DNA of 64,000 bases from Bathynomus jamesi (lineage: Eukaryota; Arthropoda; Malacostraca; Isopoda; Cirolanidae): assembly GCA_023014485.1 (NCBI GenBank), contig JAJOZX010000999.1:1000899-1064898 (forward strand), in the 5' to 3' direction. This document shows, piece by piece, positions 1 to 10,341 of the stretch. The notes beneath the pieces are model-generated. The model was not told the DNA's origin. It searched no databases and was given only the letters and a program-made list of their open reading frames with translations. The position numbers and the translations under genes are program-made. Position 1 is the stretch's first letter. Every line of letters starts with the position of its first letter.

Positions 1-660
1 TAATGGTAATTTTGCGTATAGTATGTCAAGGGAGGAGTTGGCAAGCATAGAGCAGGAAAAAGATTTAGGAGTTACATTCACTAGTGATTTAAAAGTGGCG
101 AAACAAAGTACAGCAGCGGTCAATAAAGCGAACAAAGCACTAGCATTTATAGCTAGGAATTTTGAGTACAAATTGCGCGATATTATTGTTCCTCTTTATA
201 AATCATTAATGAGACCCCATTTGGAGTAGCGACCCAATTTTGGAATCCCATATGCGCAAAGATATAGAGAAAATCGAAAGAGTTGAAAGACGAGCAATTA
301 AGATGATTCTGTCGCTTATGTGAAAGTCGTACGAGGATAGGCTTAAGGAGTTAAAATTGACTACACTCGAGATTAGGAGGCTAAGGGGTGATCTAATCCA
401 GGTTTTTAAAATATGAATGGGTTCGACAACGTAAATAGAGATAACTTTTTCGAAATATCACAATATAGTAGAACTAGAAATAACGGGTGTAAGCTGACAA
501 GTAGAAGGTTCGAGACAGCAGTTGCCAAAAACTTTTTTATGCATAGAATAGTAAATAGCTGGACTAGTTTGCCTGTAGAAGTAATTAGTAGCACGTCTAT
601 AAACATGTTTAAAAATCGATAAGACGCACATGTTGATAGATTGGATATAGTTTAAAGTAG
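1..660 (+). mobile_element. 3' part of a CR1-like LINE, reverse transcriptase C-terminus (broken)
   Basis: Codons 23-229 and 413-622 encode the thumb and C-terminal part of a CR1-type LINE reverse transcriptase. Visible pieces are KDLGVTF, a basic NKANKALAFIARNFEYK segment, IVPLYKSLMRPHLE, and later AVAKNFFMHRIVNSW and STSINMFKNR. The same blocks occur in the better preserved minus-strand copy at 37049-37891, so both belong to one related CR1 lineage. After PHLE a single-base loss changes the frame: the expected Y-x-x-x-F-W continuation is readable in another frame from about 228. A stop also breaks the segment near 412. The element enters from beyond the window edge, so its catalytic YADD region is not seen. 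It is a dead fragment. Confidence 0.85.
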
Positions 661-950
661 TAAAATTAAGGTTTTTGTGGTTCGAAACTCACGCAAAATT
701 GTAGGTCCCCTCCGCCACCACGGAGAACATGCGCAATACATAATTACAAACACAGTTAGGTACAAAACAAACAAACAAACACTTTATTTCAGATTTAACA
801 GGTACAAACATTATACAAGAGGTCCATAGAAGTTATTGTCCCTATATATATAAAGTTGTCTGGAGCACTGACTAAGTAGACCAGCCACGAATGGATCCTA
901 GGTTCTTTGTTAGTCTGAAACATTATAACATTATAACACTGGGGAAATAC
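661..950. other. no gene seen; LINE tail and spacer
   Basis: This stretch follows the LINE coding end. It contains a short (AAAC)n run near 766-782 and no reading frame with recognisable similarity. The phrase 'gtaggtcccctccgcc' near 703 resembles a phrase at about 21222 in another repeat, so some of it may be SINE or LINE 3' sequence. I see no promoter or RNA gene. Confidence 0.4.
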
Positions 951-1330
951 CGAACATCTTGAAAAGAGCGAATACTGTCTCTTTAAATAAAGGAGGGGAT
1001 AGATCTCAAGCAAAGAACTGTAGACCAGTGTCAATGACGTCCCACCTCACCAAAATATTTGAAAGAATAGTCAGAGAAAAAATCTATGGCTTATTGGAGA
1101 CACTGGAAAGATTCATTGAAAATCAGCACGGATTCCGATCAGGAAGATCATGCCTATCACAACTTATAGAACACTATAACAATATCCTGGATGTACTTGA
1201 AGGCAATGAAAACTATGATGTCATATGCACGGATTTTGCTAAAACTTTCGTCAAATGCGATCATGGTATAATAGCACATAAAATGAAACATATAGGAATA
1301 ACAAGCAAAGTGGGAACATGGATCTACAAC
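951..1330 (+). mobile_element. LINE reverse transcriptase fragment (finger/palm start)
   Basis: One frame encodes the beginning of a LINE reverse transcriptase: NKGGDRSQAKNCRPVSMTSH (domain 1-2, 'NYRPVSLTS' type), a FERIVREKI segment, QHGFRSGRSCLSQL, then DVICTDFAKTFVKCDHGIIA, which corresponds to the 'YLDFAKAFDKVDH' region holding the first catalytic Asp. Consensus A-K-A-F-D reads A-K-T-F-V here, so the fragment has decayed. It ends abruptly at 1330, where a hAT-type terminus begins (CAGTGACGTAGCG), so the rest of the polymerase was probably displaced or lost. The sequence differs from the CR1 pieces at 1-660, so it is a separate element. Confidence 0.8.
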
Positions 1331-1755
1331 CAGTGACGTAGCGAGGGTTCGTGACGCCTGGGGGCAAGGGTTCCGAATGGCGTTCCCTGCCGAAGGCAGC
1401 CCGAGTTAGGCACTAAGGCATGGAGGTCTGGGGGCCCTCTCCCGGGAAAATTTTGACTACAAAGAGTCGATTTCATGCAATCTGAGCCCTATTTCCAACT
1501 ATTTTAAACACCTATTTTCAAAGTAGATTAATAAGATTATCGGTTATTTTAACCTATTTTATTTTACACATAAATCACTGTTTTCATGAAAATTTGAAAA
1601 TAGTATTCGAAAGTAATGAACAAAACCTTGAAAAATCAAATTTTGCACAGATTCAATTTTGCCTTCATCTTTTGGTTTTAATTTATCAAAAAATCTAGAG
1701 GTGTTCACAACATTTGAATTTTTTCTCAAATATATTTCTAATTACAGTATATTGA
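1331..1755 (+). mobile_element. hAT-type transposon end (one terminus)
   Basis: CAGTGACGTAGCGAGGGTTC starts exactly where the LINE frame stops. CAGTGRCG-type termini are typical of hAT elements, and this window holds four with 8-bp duplications and related tips (34369, 44497, 46666, 32613). Downstream sequence is AT-rich without a frame. I cannot find the partner terminus, so the right limit near 1755 is only where a LINE frame takes over. Confidence 0.5.
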
Positions 1756-2742
1756 CAACAAAATACTGTATATATTCAATGTTTATATGCCTTATGAGTG
1801 TGCTGAAAATGAGGAGGTATTTTTAGATAGACTCTGTAAACTAAATATACTGCTAGAGGAGCTGGACTCTTCATGTGTTATAGTGGTTGATAATTTTGAC
1901 AGCAATATCAGTAAACCTGGTTCGGATTTTGCTAAACTTCTTATCATTTACTGTGAGGCATGCGACTACAAACTTGCCAGTAAATTGCTACTCCCTAATG
2001 ACTCATTTACATATGTTAGTAATGCTTGCGGGACTCACTTGTGGCTAGACCACTGTATAGCCTCCCACGATGGTTATAATATAATCAATAGCATGTCCAT
2101 ACTTTATGATGTATTTGAATCTGATCATATCCCATTTGTAGTAGGGCTTGATTGTATGGTAGCACCTGAATTACACAATGACTTTGATAATGCTGATTAC
2201 AAAAAGGTTGATTGGTCAAATCTTAGCCACTCTGAGGTAGATTACTATACAATACAGACTGATGCACTACTAAGGCTTTTGAGGATTCCTGCAGAAGCTT
2301 TGGCTTGTAGGAATCCCTCCTGTGATGATGTGAAACATATAGATCTCATAAATAAGTATTACGGTGAGTTTGAACACGCCATTAAGGCTGCGAGTGGAAG
2401 TAGCTTTAAAAATAAAAAATGGGAAAAGTAAATGTCACTCCAGGGTGGGCAGAATACTGTGCTGATTTGTATGATGTAGCAAAAAATGTATTCGTGGAAT
2501 GGGTTGCTATGGGGGAAACCTAGGCAGGGGGAACTCTTCCATCTGAAAAATAGAACTCGTGCTAGGCTCAAGGGTGCTCTTAGATTTATAAGGAAAAATG
2601 AAGAGCATCTTCGAAGAGAATCTCTAGCCAGAAAATTAGGCAATAGCAATCCTTCCAGTAGGGAATTTTGGAAGGAGGTTAATAAAATTAACAATAGTAA
2701 TCTTACCTTGCCAAATGTAATAGGGGGTGTACCTACAATTTA
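1756..2742 (+). mobile_element. APE-type LINE ORF2 fragment, endonuclease to linker
   Basis: The frame 1787-2431 reads as the C-terminal half of an apurinic-type LINE endonuclease. Visible motifs are VVDNFDSNI (family V-G-D-F-N-S-N-I, with Gly mutated), THLWLDHCIAS (T-x-x-x-L-D-H) and ESDHIPF (the S-D-H-x-P catalytic end). It continues, after frame changes near 2425 and 2515, as a basic region with NRTRARLKGALRFIRKNEE and SSREFWKEVNKINNS, which is the usual linker between endonuclease and polymerase. No polymerase follows: the frame stops at 2743. The piece is unlike the CR1-B and LINE-A endonucleases in this window, so it is another family. It is not functional. Confidence 0.85.
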
Positions 2743-3234
2743 GGCCGGGTCGAAATTTTATATTGAAAAGGTACATATTGTGAGGGGTTTGAATGGAACA
2801 CAGGAACCCCCCTCATAAATTATTTTCGCTGTTTAAAGCCTCCTACCCCTGGCACAATTTTTCGCTTTTCTACCTATATTGAAGAATATTCCATTTATAC
2901 GAGACTTACTCTACATTCAGGTATTTTGATGACATAAATCTTTATTAACGTATAATATTTTATTTAATAATGTACAGTATTAGGAAAATTAATTAAGTAC
3001 AACAATATATTCAGAAGAAAAAATTAGAGGCATAATAAATGTGCTAAAATTCACTTAACCTTTTCATTGTTCCTTATCACCTTTTCTACTATCAATAAAA
3101 TCCTCTTTCATAGTTTAGGCTATAGTGATAAAAACAGAGGAGGCCCGGCCTCCCATGCCTCTTCTGAAAAGCCGCCACTGATCAAAAGGAAAGAAATTTT
3201 CAATATCATTAGGAAATTTTATTTCATATGTTTC
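2743..3234. mobile_element. spacer ending in a hAT-type terminus at 3180
   Basis: No coding frame is recognisable. The stretch 3136-3180 ends in GCCGCCACTG, the reverse complement of a CAGTGGCGGC hAT tip. It is preceded by purine-rich 'agaggaggcccggcctccc', a pattern often seen at such ends. The flanks at 1323-1330 and 3181-3188 do not match as an 8-bp duplication, so I do not join it to the 1331 terminus. Confidence 0.45.
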
Positions 3235-5388
3235 TTACTCATTCCATTGGCCCTTCCATTCAAACTTGGACATTTTTCGCCTTGATTCTAATAAGTTTAA
3301 GATAAGCTTTTGACGGTTGTCATATCCTATTCTTTCCTGGCATGTCTTTGCTACTAGGTTCACTGCCCTTTCCACACTTTGACTCTGGCATAGAAAAGAA
3401 GCTATCTCCAGTGGCTTACATCGAGCCTATAATAGCTCATCGTCGCTAAAATTATTTAGCAGCGGTGGAGTAATGATCTCTTTTTGCCAATCGATCATCT
3501 CGGTGTAGTCAGTAGATTGGAAATTGAGGGTTCGAGGCAACTCAAAGTTTCTGGTACCTGAAACTCCTGTTCTTGAAAGGATGATTTTCTGAATAGCTTG
3601 CTCCCTAATTTCTAGTCTCTTGTCAGTTATCATTGATATGAGTAGGTATATTTTCTGGATGGGCAAAGTAGGCGTTATTCTTTAATACTGGTTCTATGAT
3701 TGATCTATGTTGTTCATCTAAATTTCGAAGCAAGCACATTAAATGTCAAAAGTTATATGCACCATCAGTTGCATTAGGATGAGATTTTATCCAAAACCAC
3801 CCTGGAGCATAGAACTGCATAATAATCTTAATTATATCTTGAAGGTTTTTATCGGGATTTGGCGTTGAGATATATAATCGAAGGACCCTGTTGGCTAGAG
3901 TTAGCCAGCGAGCATGGTGAAGGGTACCTGGGGATCGAGTGGACAGATCTTGAGAAGTGTCTCCAGTTTGCACTGCCAGACTCATATCATGGAGATATCT
4001 TTGATCACCGCTTAGCTCCTTCACAACATTTGCTGGAATTTCTTTAATGTTTCCCTTTACGCGAGAATATTTGACTACCTCCAATTTTGTTAAAACTGTT
4101 TTCAGTTTATTCCCAATTGAACCCACAAAAGTATTTGGACCTGTTGTTTTACCATCAGTGGCTTTGTAGACGTGCATAAAAGGCAGCTCATTCAAATGCA
4201 AGAGGCACACCAACCACTGCACGGGTCTGTTAAGATGAATTTCAACCAGTTTTATGGCTCCACCAATTTTTCCTGTATTTACAGGAGTACCATCACAGAG
4301 TAAAGCTTTGATAGTATCTGTACTGTTCGAGTCTATAATAATAGTTATCAACTCTTCTGCTATGCAGCGAGCAGTTCCATTATCTGGTGTGACATGGTCT
4401 ACATAGATGCCTCCAGGTTCTTTCATAATAACATAATGTTCTTCTTTTATCTTTCCACTTTTAGTTAATGTGTTATCTTTCCTTCCATCAAATCCAAGGC
4501 ACTCCATTTTCAGATTTTCGGATTTAGACCTGAAAGTATTTGTTTCACCCATGCGATTTCTTTCTCTTTCTAATTTCTTTTGTCAAGCATGTTGGTGTGA
4601 TTAAGGATCCCCATATCTTTTAAAGCTGCATTCACTGTTGCAGCTGCAGCGCTACAACTTACACGATAACGATCTGCTGTTAATGTTAGGTTTTTATAGG
4701 AGTGCCTGTTCTGAATATTCTCAGTCAATTCTAAATCGACCTCATAATATACATTCTGACTCTTTGAATCTACATCCATGTCTTCTTCGGTATTTTCTAT
4801 AAATTCCGATGGTAAAACATTGGTGGCTTCAGTTATTTCTTCTTGTGCTTTTAGTTGACGGTTTTGTGCTTCTTGGGTTCTTGCTAAAGATTTCTTCTTT
4901 GTTGAACTAGCTATGCGATCAATTGGTCCTAACTGATTTTTCTTTGTTTTTGACCCACCATTCTGCCATTGGTATTTTATCCTTACACCTGCAAGATTTC
5001 CTATTAATTCCCTTATTACAGCATTCACAAGAAGATATATCAAACATTTCATCATACTGAGCTACTTTTAAGGCAAAATTTTTTAATTTCTTCGATGTAA
5101 TGGCACCTTGTTCAATTTTGAGGCTTCTTCTATTGGTCGACTGACTTTAAAATAGATACCTTTGGTGTTAATCGTAGGAAAAGAAAATTTCATCCAAATG
5201 TCTTCAATATCTTTTACAACAACCCTGTAACAATCATTAGCAGTTGCTGATCCTTTTGATTTAGCTTCTTCACGACGGCGCACAAAAAGGTAGTGTCTCA
5301 CAACATCTGCTTTTGAAGGAGTCATGGCTGCTGGGAATTCCGTAGGATATCCAAAGGCTGCATTTGAGAACTTGCTTCTCGTAGTCAT
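3235..5388 (-). pseudogene. T1: broken transposase-like gene with an RNase H-like core (family not named)
   Basis: Read leftward from the Met at 5388, several frames give one protein. It starts with MTTRSKF and TPSKADVVRHYLFVRR. A Cys cluster (CECCNKG...CRCKDKIP) reads at about 4960-5035. Then come a core with FDGRKDN, VTPDNGT, LLCDGTPVNTGKIGGAI and LLHLNELPFMHV, a HHARWLTLANRVLRLY block, and a C-terminus reading PGWFWIKSHPNATDGAYNF...AHPEN...ITDKRLEIREQAIQKI...DYTEMIDWQ, ending with SVERAVNLVAKTC and the stop at 3235-3237. Asp in FDG, Asp in CDGTPVNTG and C/H-N-E-L-P look like the metal- and zinc-binding positions of hAT-like RNase H transposases, but I cannot name the family. At least three frame breaks (near 5085, 4565 and 3740) kill it. 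T2 aligns with it throughout. Confidence 0.65.
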
Positions 5389-5411
5389 AGTTTATATTCA
5401 GAAGTAAAATC

Positions 5412-5750
5412 GGTAATAATTTACTTAAGCTCCCGTCTCTTCGATTTTCATAAATTATACACCGGTAGCTTCGTTTCTTCATTAGGAATGCGATTTAGAC
5501 AGTCTCTAGTAAGGGAAATGCTTCAAAACCTAACCTAACCTAACATTTTGAAGCACAGCTCGCCTTGCTATAATGCCAACTGTTTTGAGACAACCTAACG
5601 GGTAATAATCTACTTCGGTTAGGTTAGGTTAGGTTTTGAAGCATTTCCCTTACTAGAGACTGTCTAATTCGCATTCCTAATGAAGAAACGAAGCTACCGA
5701 TGTATAATTTATGAACATCAGAGAGACGGGAGCTTAAGTAGATTATTACC
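5412..5750. repeat. foldback element with TTAGG-type inner ends
   Basis: Arms of about 130 bp at 5412-5544 and 5617-5750 are near-perfect reverse complements around a 72-bp spacer. Inner arm ends carry CCTAA runs (5529-5544) and TTAGG runs (5617-5635). It lies between the T1 start (5388) and a LINE fragment. No transposase is inside, so it is a non-autonomous hairpin element. Confidence 0.8.
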
Positions 5751-6190
5751 CATGTTTGTAAGATGGAAAAGCACTGTATCACCAGGTTTTAAGGTAACTA
5801 ATGGTGTTAGGCAAGGAGGTATATTATCACCCTATCTTCTCTGTATATACATGGATGACCTTACCAATGAACTAAAAACTACATATACTGGCTTTGTCAT
5901 TGGAAAGGAAAAAATTAATCATTTAATATATGCTGATGACCTTGTTCTTCTGTCACCCTCTCCCCATAGGCTGAGAGTATTATTAGAGATATGTGAACAA
6001 TATGGTATAGAAAATGACATCACCTATAATGGGGGCAAAGAGTTGTATTTTGATTTTTATGTGTAATCTATTGAAATATGTATCATGTGGGTCCTTTGAA
6101 ATGAATGGTCAGACTATACCTGTCAAAGAAACATGACTTAGGTCATGTAATTACTCGCGAGGAAATTATTTATATTTTAGGAAATTAATG
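5751..6190 (+). mobile_element. LINE reverse transcriptase palm fragment
   Basis: The frame through 6066 contains VTNGVRQGGILSPYLLCIYM (the QG-x-x-L-S-P block), TGFVIGKEKINHLIYADDLV with the catalytic YADD box, LLSPSPHRLRVLLEICEQYG, and NDITYNGGKE. This is a LINE polymerase of a type distinct from the CR1 pieces elsewhere. The first codons (MKKRSYRCIIYEHQRDG) are translated foldback arm and not part of the polymerase. A frame change follows near 6050. Nothing upstream or downstream completes the element. Confidence 0.8.
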
Positions 6191-6434
6191 GGAAAGAACA
6201 TTATTATAATTTTATTTTCATGTTATATCCATATATATACACAGTAGCTACATATTAGTTACATATTTTTATGTTATCTTTGTTTATTTAAAATTCATTC
6301 ATTTTAATTTAATTTAATTAATTGATTTCATTTAAATTCATTTTATTTTTCTAGGACTCTTTGTTTTTTCCAGGTTCTTTGTCCCGGTTAGGTTAGGTTA
6401 GGTTAGGTCGTACCTAACCTAATATATATATATA

Positions 6435-6488
<54 letters not shown>

Positions 6489-6520
6489 ATATATATTATA
6501 TTATAATATATATACTGTAC

Positions 6521-6544
<24 letters not shown>
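6191..6544. repeat. AT-rich spacer and (TA)n microsatellite
   Basis: 6191-6380 is AT-rich without genes. A short TTAGG/CCTAA inverted pair lies at 6388-6420. 6421-6552 is a (TA)n tract with short interruptions. Confidence 0.8.
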
Positions 6545-6555
<11 letters not shown>

Positions 6556-6901
6556 AAGAACGACGCTTGTGTAGAAGAGCGTTCCGCACAAGATGAGGAG
6601 GGAGAACGAACAAATGAAAAATGAGGTACCTCCCGGAAATCGAACCCGGGATCATCCGATTGCCGGTCAGATATGCTATCCACTACACCAAGGACCTCGA
6701 TCAACCAGAAGTCGTAATTCTCCTACATACGAGTGGAAACCAATGCCTGAGGGGCACCTTCGCATGCCGTACATATATACATTTTAACTGCGAACAACAC
6801 ACAGTATAATTAATGTAAAAAACGACGTGTGTGTAGAAGAGCGTTCCGCACACAAGCGTCGTTCTATACATTAATTATACTGTGTGTTGTTTGCAGTTAA
6901 A

Positions 6902-6905
<4 letters not shown>
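6545..6905 (-). mobile_element. tRNA-related SINE inside a palindromic repeat
   Basis: On the minus strand this holds an A-box-like stretch (GGTGTAGTGGATAGCATATC, about 6671-6690) and a B-box-like GGGTTCGATTTCC (about 6634-6646). It is followed by a pyrimidine-rich body ending in a (TA)n tail. A second copy in the opposite direction lies at 9600-9825. The acceptor ends do not pair, so it is not a real tRNA gene. The right part (6786-6905) is an inverted repeat whose arms share 'aacaacacacagtataatta'. About 80 bp precede the tRNA-like part. Confidence 0.7.

Positions 6906-6952
<47 letters not shown>
6906..6952. repeat. (TA)n microsatellite
   Basis: An uninterrupted TA run that provides the TA target of the mariner beginning at 6953. 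Confidence 0.9.
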
Positions 6953-6957
<5 letters not shown>

Positions 6958-8357
6958 TGTCCCAAAACAACGTATACATTTTTTAAAAATTTATAACAGG
7001 AGAACCCACTAACAGATTCAGATGATTTTTATTTCTTTTTATAGCCTATAGCCTAAGGAGATACAAAAGCGAAATTGTTAACAGCCTTGGCTAGCCTAAG
7101 GAGATACAAAATCGAAATTATTAATAGCCTTGCCTGCCTACAGTAAACATGGAAAATGGAAGTGTGCGCTTATCATTTGAGCAACGAAAATGGATACTAA
7201 AGTCGTATTTTAAAGTTGAGAAGATATCAAAGGTTCAACAACAGTGGAGAGACAATTTTGGAACTAATCCTCCAACTCGACTTACCATTTCACGTATCTG
7301 TGAGAAATTTGAAGTATACGGTACTGTGCATGATGTGTACAAGCAAGCGACTGGGCGTCCAAAGACATCAACAGATGCTAACACTTCTGATGAAGTGCTA
7401 CAGGTATTCAACCGATCACCAAGAAAATCTGTGAGACAATGTGCTCGTGAAACAGGGAAAAGTAAGACAAGTGTCCACAGAATTCTGAAGAATGCTAAAT
7501 GAAATCTTACATCCCGAGATTATTACATGCCTTGAATGAGGATGATCCGGATCGCAGAATCCAGTTTTGCGAATGGTTTCGAGTAAAAAAACACAGAAGA
7601 TGGCCAATTTGCGGACAAAATTGTGTGGTCTGATGAGGCTACATTTAAGTTGAATGGTATAATTAATCGTCATAATTGCACATACTGGTCACAAGAAAAT
7701 CCACACATTTATGTGGAACGACATGTAAATTTACCGGGTATAACTGTCTGGTGTGGTTTTTCTTCCAAAGGTTTGGTTGGTCTATTCTTTTTCGATGGTA
7801 CAGTTACCGGCCATAGCTACCTCAACATGCTTCGGGGAAAAGGTTTTCGTGCAATTCGACAGTTATACGGAGATGAGGACATTTACTTTCAACAAGATGG
7901 AGCACCTCCTCATTACCATCAGGATGTCAGGAACTACCTTGATGAAACATTTCATTATCGGTGGATCGGACGACGAGGTAGTATCGAGTATCCACCACGT
8001 TCACCAGATTTGAACCCACTTGACTTTTTTTTATGGGGTCATTTGAAAAATGAAGTATACAGTAGAAGACCTACATCACTTGAACAACTAAAGAGCACAG
8101 TTGAAGAAGCGTGTAGAAATATCCCTACAAACATTTTTGTTGAAGTCTGCCAATCAGTGAATCAAAGAGCGCAGTGGTGCATTGATGTCAATGGTCGACA
8201 TTTCGAACACTTACGTGTTTAAAACAAATTAAACTATCTATTATTTCGAAGTTGTATATTTTACCTATAAAAAGAAATAAAAATCATCTGAATCCGTTAG
8301 TGGGTTCGCCTGTTATAAGTTTTTTAAAAATGTATACGTTGTTTTGGGACACTCTGT
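6953..8357 (+). mobile_element. mariner-type transposon, DD41D spacing, long inverted ends
   Basis: The left end starts AGAGTGTCCCAAAACAACG, and the reverse complement of the right end near 8337-8355 begins the same. Inverted repeats extend about 88 bp (through ACTAACAGATTCAGATGA on the left), longer than usual mariner ends. The element sits between TA-rich flanks, as expected for TA-targeting transposons. It contains one gene, at 7149-8222. The total of about 1.4 kb is full length, so only the frameshifts in the gene stop it from being autonomous. Confidence 0.9.
7149..8222 (+). pseudogene. mariner transposase, two single-base frameshifts
   Basis: This would cut and rejoin the element at TA sites. 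The N-terminus (7149-7499) has paired helix-turn-helix features: EQRKWILKSYFK, RLTISRICEKFE, a GRPKTS linker and SVRQCARETGKSKTSVHRIL. A one-base loss near 7497-7503 ends that frame. The next part reads in another frame, and a one-base gain in the A-run near 7587-7593 restores the third. The catalytic domain shows [12 protein letters not shown] (first Asp), [12 protein letters not shown] (second Asp) and [19 protein letters not shown] (third Asp). I count 41 residues between the second and third Asp, the DD41D arrangement reported for VS-type Tc1/mariner elements. All three acidic residues remain, which suggests recent inactivation. Confidence 0.9.
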
Positions 8358-8378
8358 TATATATATATATATATATAT

Positions 8379-9511
8379 CAGTGATGTAGGTCTCGAGACC
8401 GGTCTCGAGACCCAATTTGCAGATCTCGATCTCGGTCTCCGCTATTTAGATCACGGTCTCGATCTCGGTCTCGACAGACGTGGTCTCGGTTTTTCTCCCC
8501 GAGACCTTTCGAGACCTCTTGAGACCGTAATGAAAAATACATGTTATTGGCATACTCATGATGGTGGCTTGGTTGAACAGACACAAGTCAGAATGTTTAT
8601 GAAAGTTTGTAAAAGTAAGGGACTCTAGGTATTTACTAATCAGTCACCCTGTTTTGAGTTGCCACGTTTGTCTTGCAGGGGGGTGTGGGTCTGGATTTTT
8701 TTAGGTTAGCGCTACAAAAAAATTCCCCCCCGCCAGATTAATTTTATTGAAAATGGGAACACTAAACAGAGAATTATATATATTATATATAGTATAAGTA
8801 TGCTATACAGGAAACTCAAGCACGGAGAATGAGCAGATACAGAGAGACAGCGCTCATTCTCACAGCAGCGATGACGAAATAAAACAGACTCAAGCCAAAG
8901 TTCCAAGACTAATGGCAAAATATCAAAGCTATCGGTCCAAGCAGAAGAACGTTGAAACTGGGAAGATTTTGAACCGCAGGGAACAGTTGCGGCGGTACCT
9001 CTTAGAGATCGATGAATCTCATATTTTAGACAACTGCTCTCCAATAAAGTTTTGGCACCAGAAAAGGGATAAATTCCCATCACTGGCCGATAGTGCCATG
9101 ACTGTTTTAACAGTGCCTGCCTCTAGTGCTCCAATTGAGTGTGTATTTAGCCATGGAGGCATAATAATGAGGCCCCACAGAAGTAAATAAATAAAAAGTA
9201 CGTGTATATATATATATATATATTCATTTGTTAATTTATAGGCTACACTTTTTGCATTCAACACACTACATCTGAGAAAGTAGTTATTAGTTTATTAATA
9301 TACTTAACATAGTCTAATTTCCATAGTAGTGTAAAGCAAATTGAAAGGGCATGAGCTTGGTCTCGATCTCGGTCTCGAATTTTAAGGGTCTCGATCTCGT
9401 TAGGTAGATCTCGATCTCGAACCTTTGATCTCGGTCTCGATCTTGGTCTCACAGGATCAGGTCTCGGTCTCGGTCTCAGTCTCGGACTTGGTGGTCTCGA
9501 CTACATCACTG
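8379..9511 (+). mobile_element. hAT element with GGTCTCGA repeat ends, internally deleted
   Basis: Termini are CAGTGATGTAG at 8379 and CTACATCACTG ending at 9511, within (TA)n that would supply a TATATATA duplication. Just inside both ends lie dense tandem repeats of GGTCTCGA/GATCTCGA type (8390-8530 and 9355-9505). The interior (about 8862-9190, plus) encodes only the transposase C-terminus: FPSLADSAMTVLTVPASSAP followed by IECVFSHGGIIMRPHRSK, the hAT dimerisation domain. The BED finger and catalytic Asp are missing, so it is a deletion derivative. The end repeats are the family's own and differ from those of the other hATs here. Confidence 0.85.
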
Positions 9512-9534
9512 ATATATATATATATATATATTTT

Positions 9535-9821
9535 TTTTTTTTAAATGCAAACAACACACAATATAATTAATGTAAAGAACGACGCTTGTATAGAACAACG
9601 TATATATGTGCGGCATGCGGAAGGTGCCCCCTCAGGGCATTGGTTTCTGCTCGTATGTAGGAGAATTACGACTTCTGATTATCGAGGCCCATCGTTGGGT
9701 TAGCATATCTGACCGGCAATCGAAGATCCGGGTTCGATTCCCGGGTGGTACCTCATTTTTATTTGTTCGTTCTCCCTCCTCATCTTGTGCGGAACGTTCT
9801 TCTATACATGCGTCGTTCTTT

Positions 9822-9825
<4 letters not shown>
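9535..9825 (+). mobile_element. tRNA-related SINE, second copy
   Basis: It matches the minus-strand copy at 6545-6790. The A-box-like part is degenerate (GGGTTAGCATATCTGACC, about 9697-9714), and the B-box-like part is GGGTTCGATTCCCGG (9730-9744). A TCATTTTTATTTGTTCG body follows and ends in (TA)n. As in the other copy, a non-tRNA leader of about 80 bp with 'ggcattggtttctgctcgta' precedes the tRNA-like region. Confidence 0.7.
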
Positions 9826-9857
<32 letters not shown>

Positions 9858-10341
9858 TATATATTATAATATATATATAATTTACAATACATTTTGTATA
9901 TAATTTACGTCGGGCATACGTCGGACGTGTCGGGCGTCGTCGGGCGCGTCGGGCGCATTTTAGTGTGACCCCTAGATAGTTGTCTTTTGTCTAGGATTAA
10001 ACTTTAAAACTGATTTTGGGTGGTTGCATACAAAACTGTGACTGCTACCTGCCAACTTATACAAATCGTATGTACGCATGACCAAAATTTGAACCCAGTG
10101 ACCTATCTTGGGTTCTGGACATGATAGAAAGACAATTTAAAAACTGTTTATGATGTATTTTTTACCTCTGAAGCAGATTAAAACATTTGCAGAGGGCTGC
10201 AGGCTCAATAATGCATAAAAAAATCCATATTTATATTATTTTTGGCCAAAAATTGCAATTTTCATTATTACACATTCATATAACATGTATAACGCACATT
10301 CAATCTATCACTCATTAAACAAAGTAATAAAAAATAATCAT
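9826..10341. other. microsatellite and 3' flank of T2, no gene seen
   Basis: 9826-9890 is (TA)n. 9905-9955 is a short GC-rich run built on 'cgtcgggc'. 10000-10341 is AT-rich and lies downstream of the T2 stop on the minus strand, so it may be its 3' untranslated sequence. I see no frame or RNA gene. Confidence 0.5.

Noticed and set aside
1331..3180. One hAT element from 1331 to 3180 holding a LINE
   Set aside because: The tips CAGTGACGTAG and CAGTGGCGGCT differ after a few bases and the 8-bp flanks do not match.
6625..6710. tRNA gene on the minus strand
   Set aside because: A- and B-box-like segments exist but the acceptor ends do not pair, and a second diverged copy lies at 9600-9825. It is a SINE.
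9905..9960. Regulatory CG-rich motif
   Set aside because: A short 'cgtcgggc' repeat next to (TA)n with no gene in the right place. Too little to support a function.
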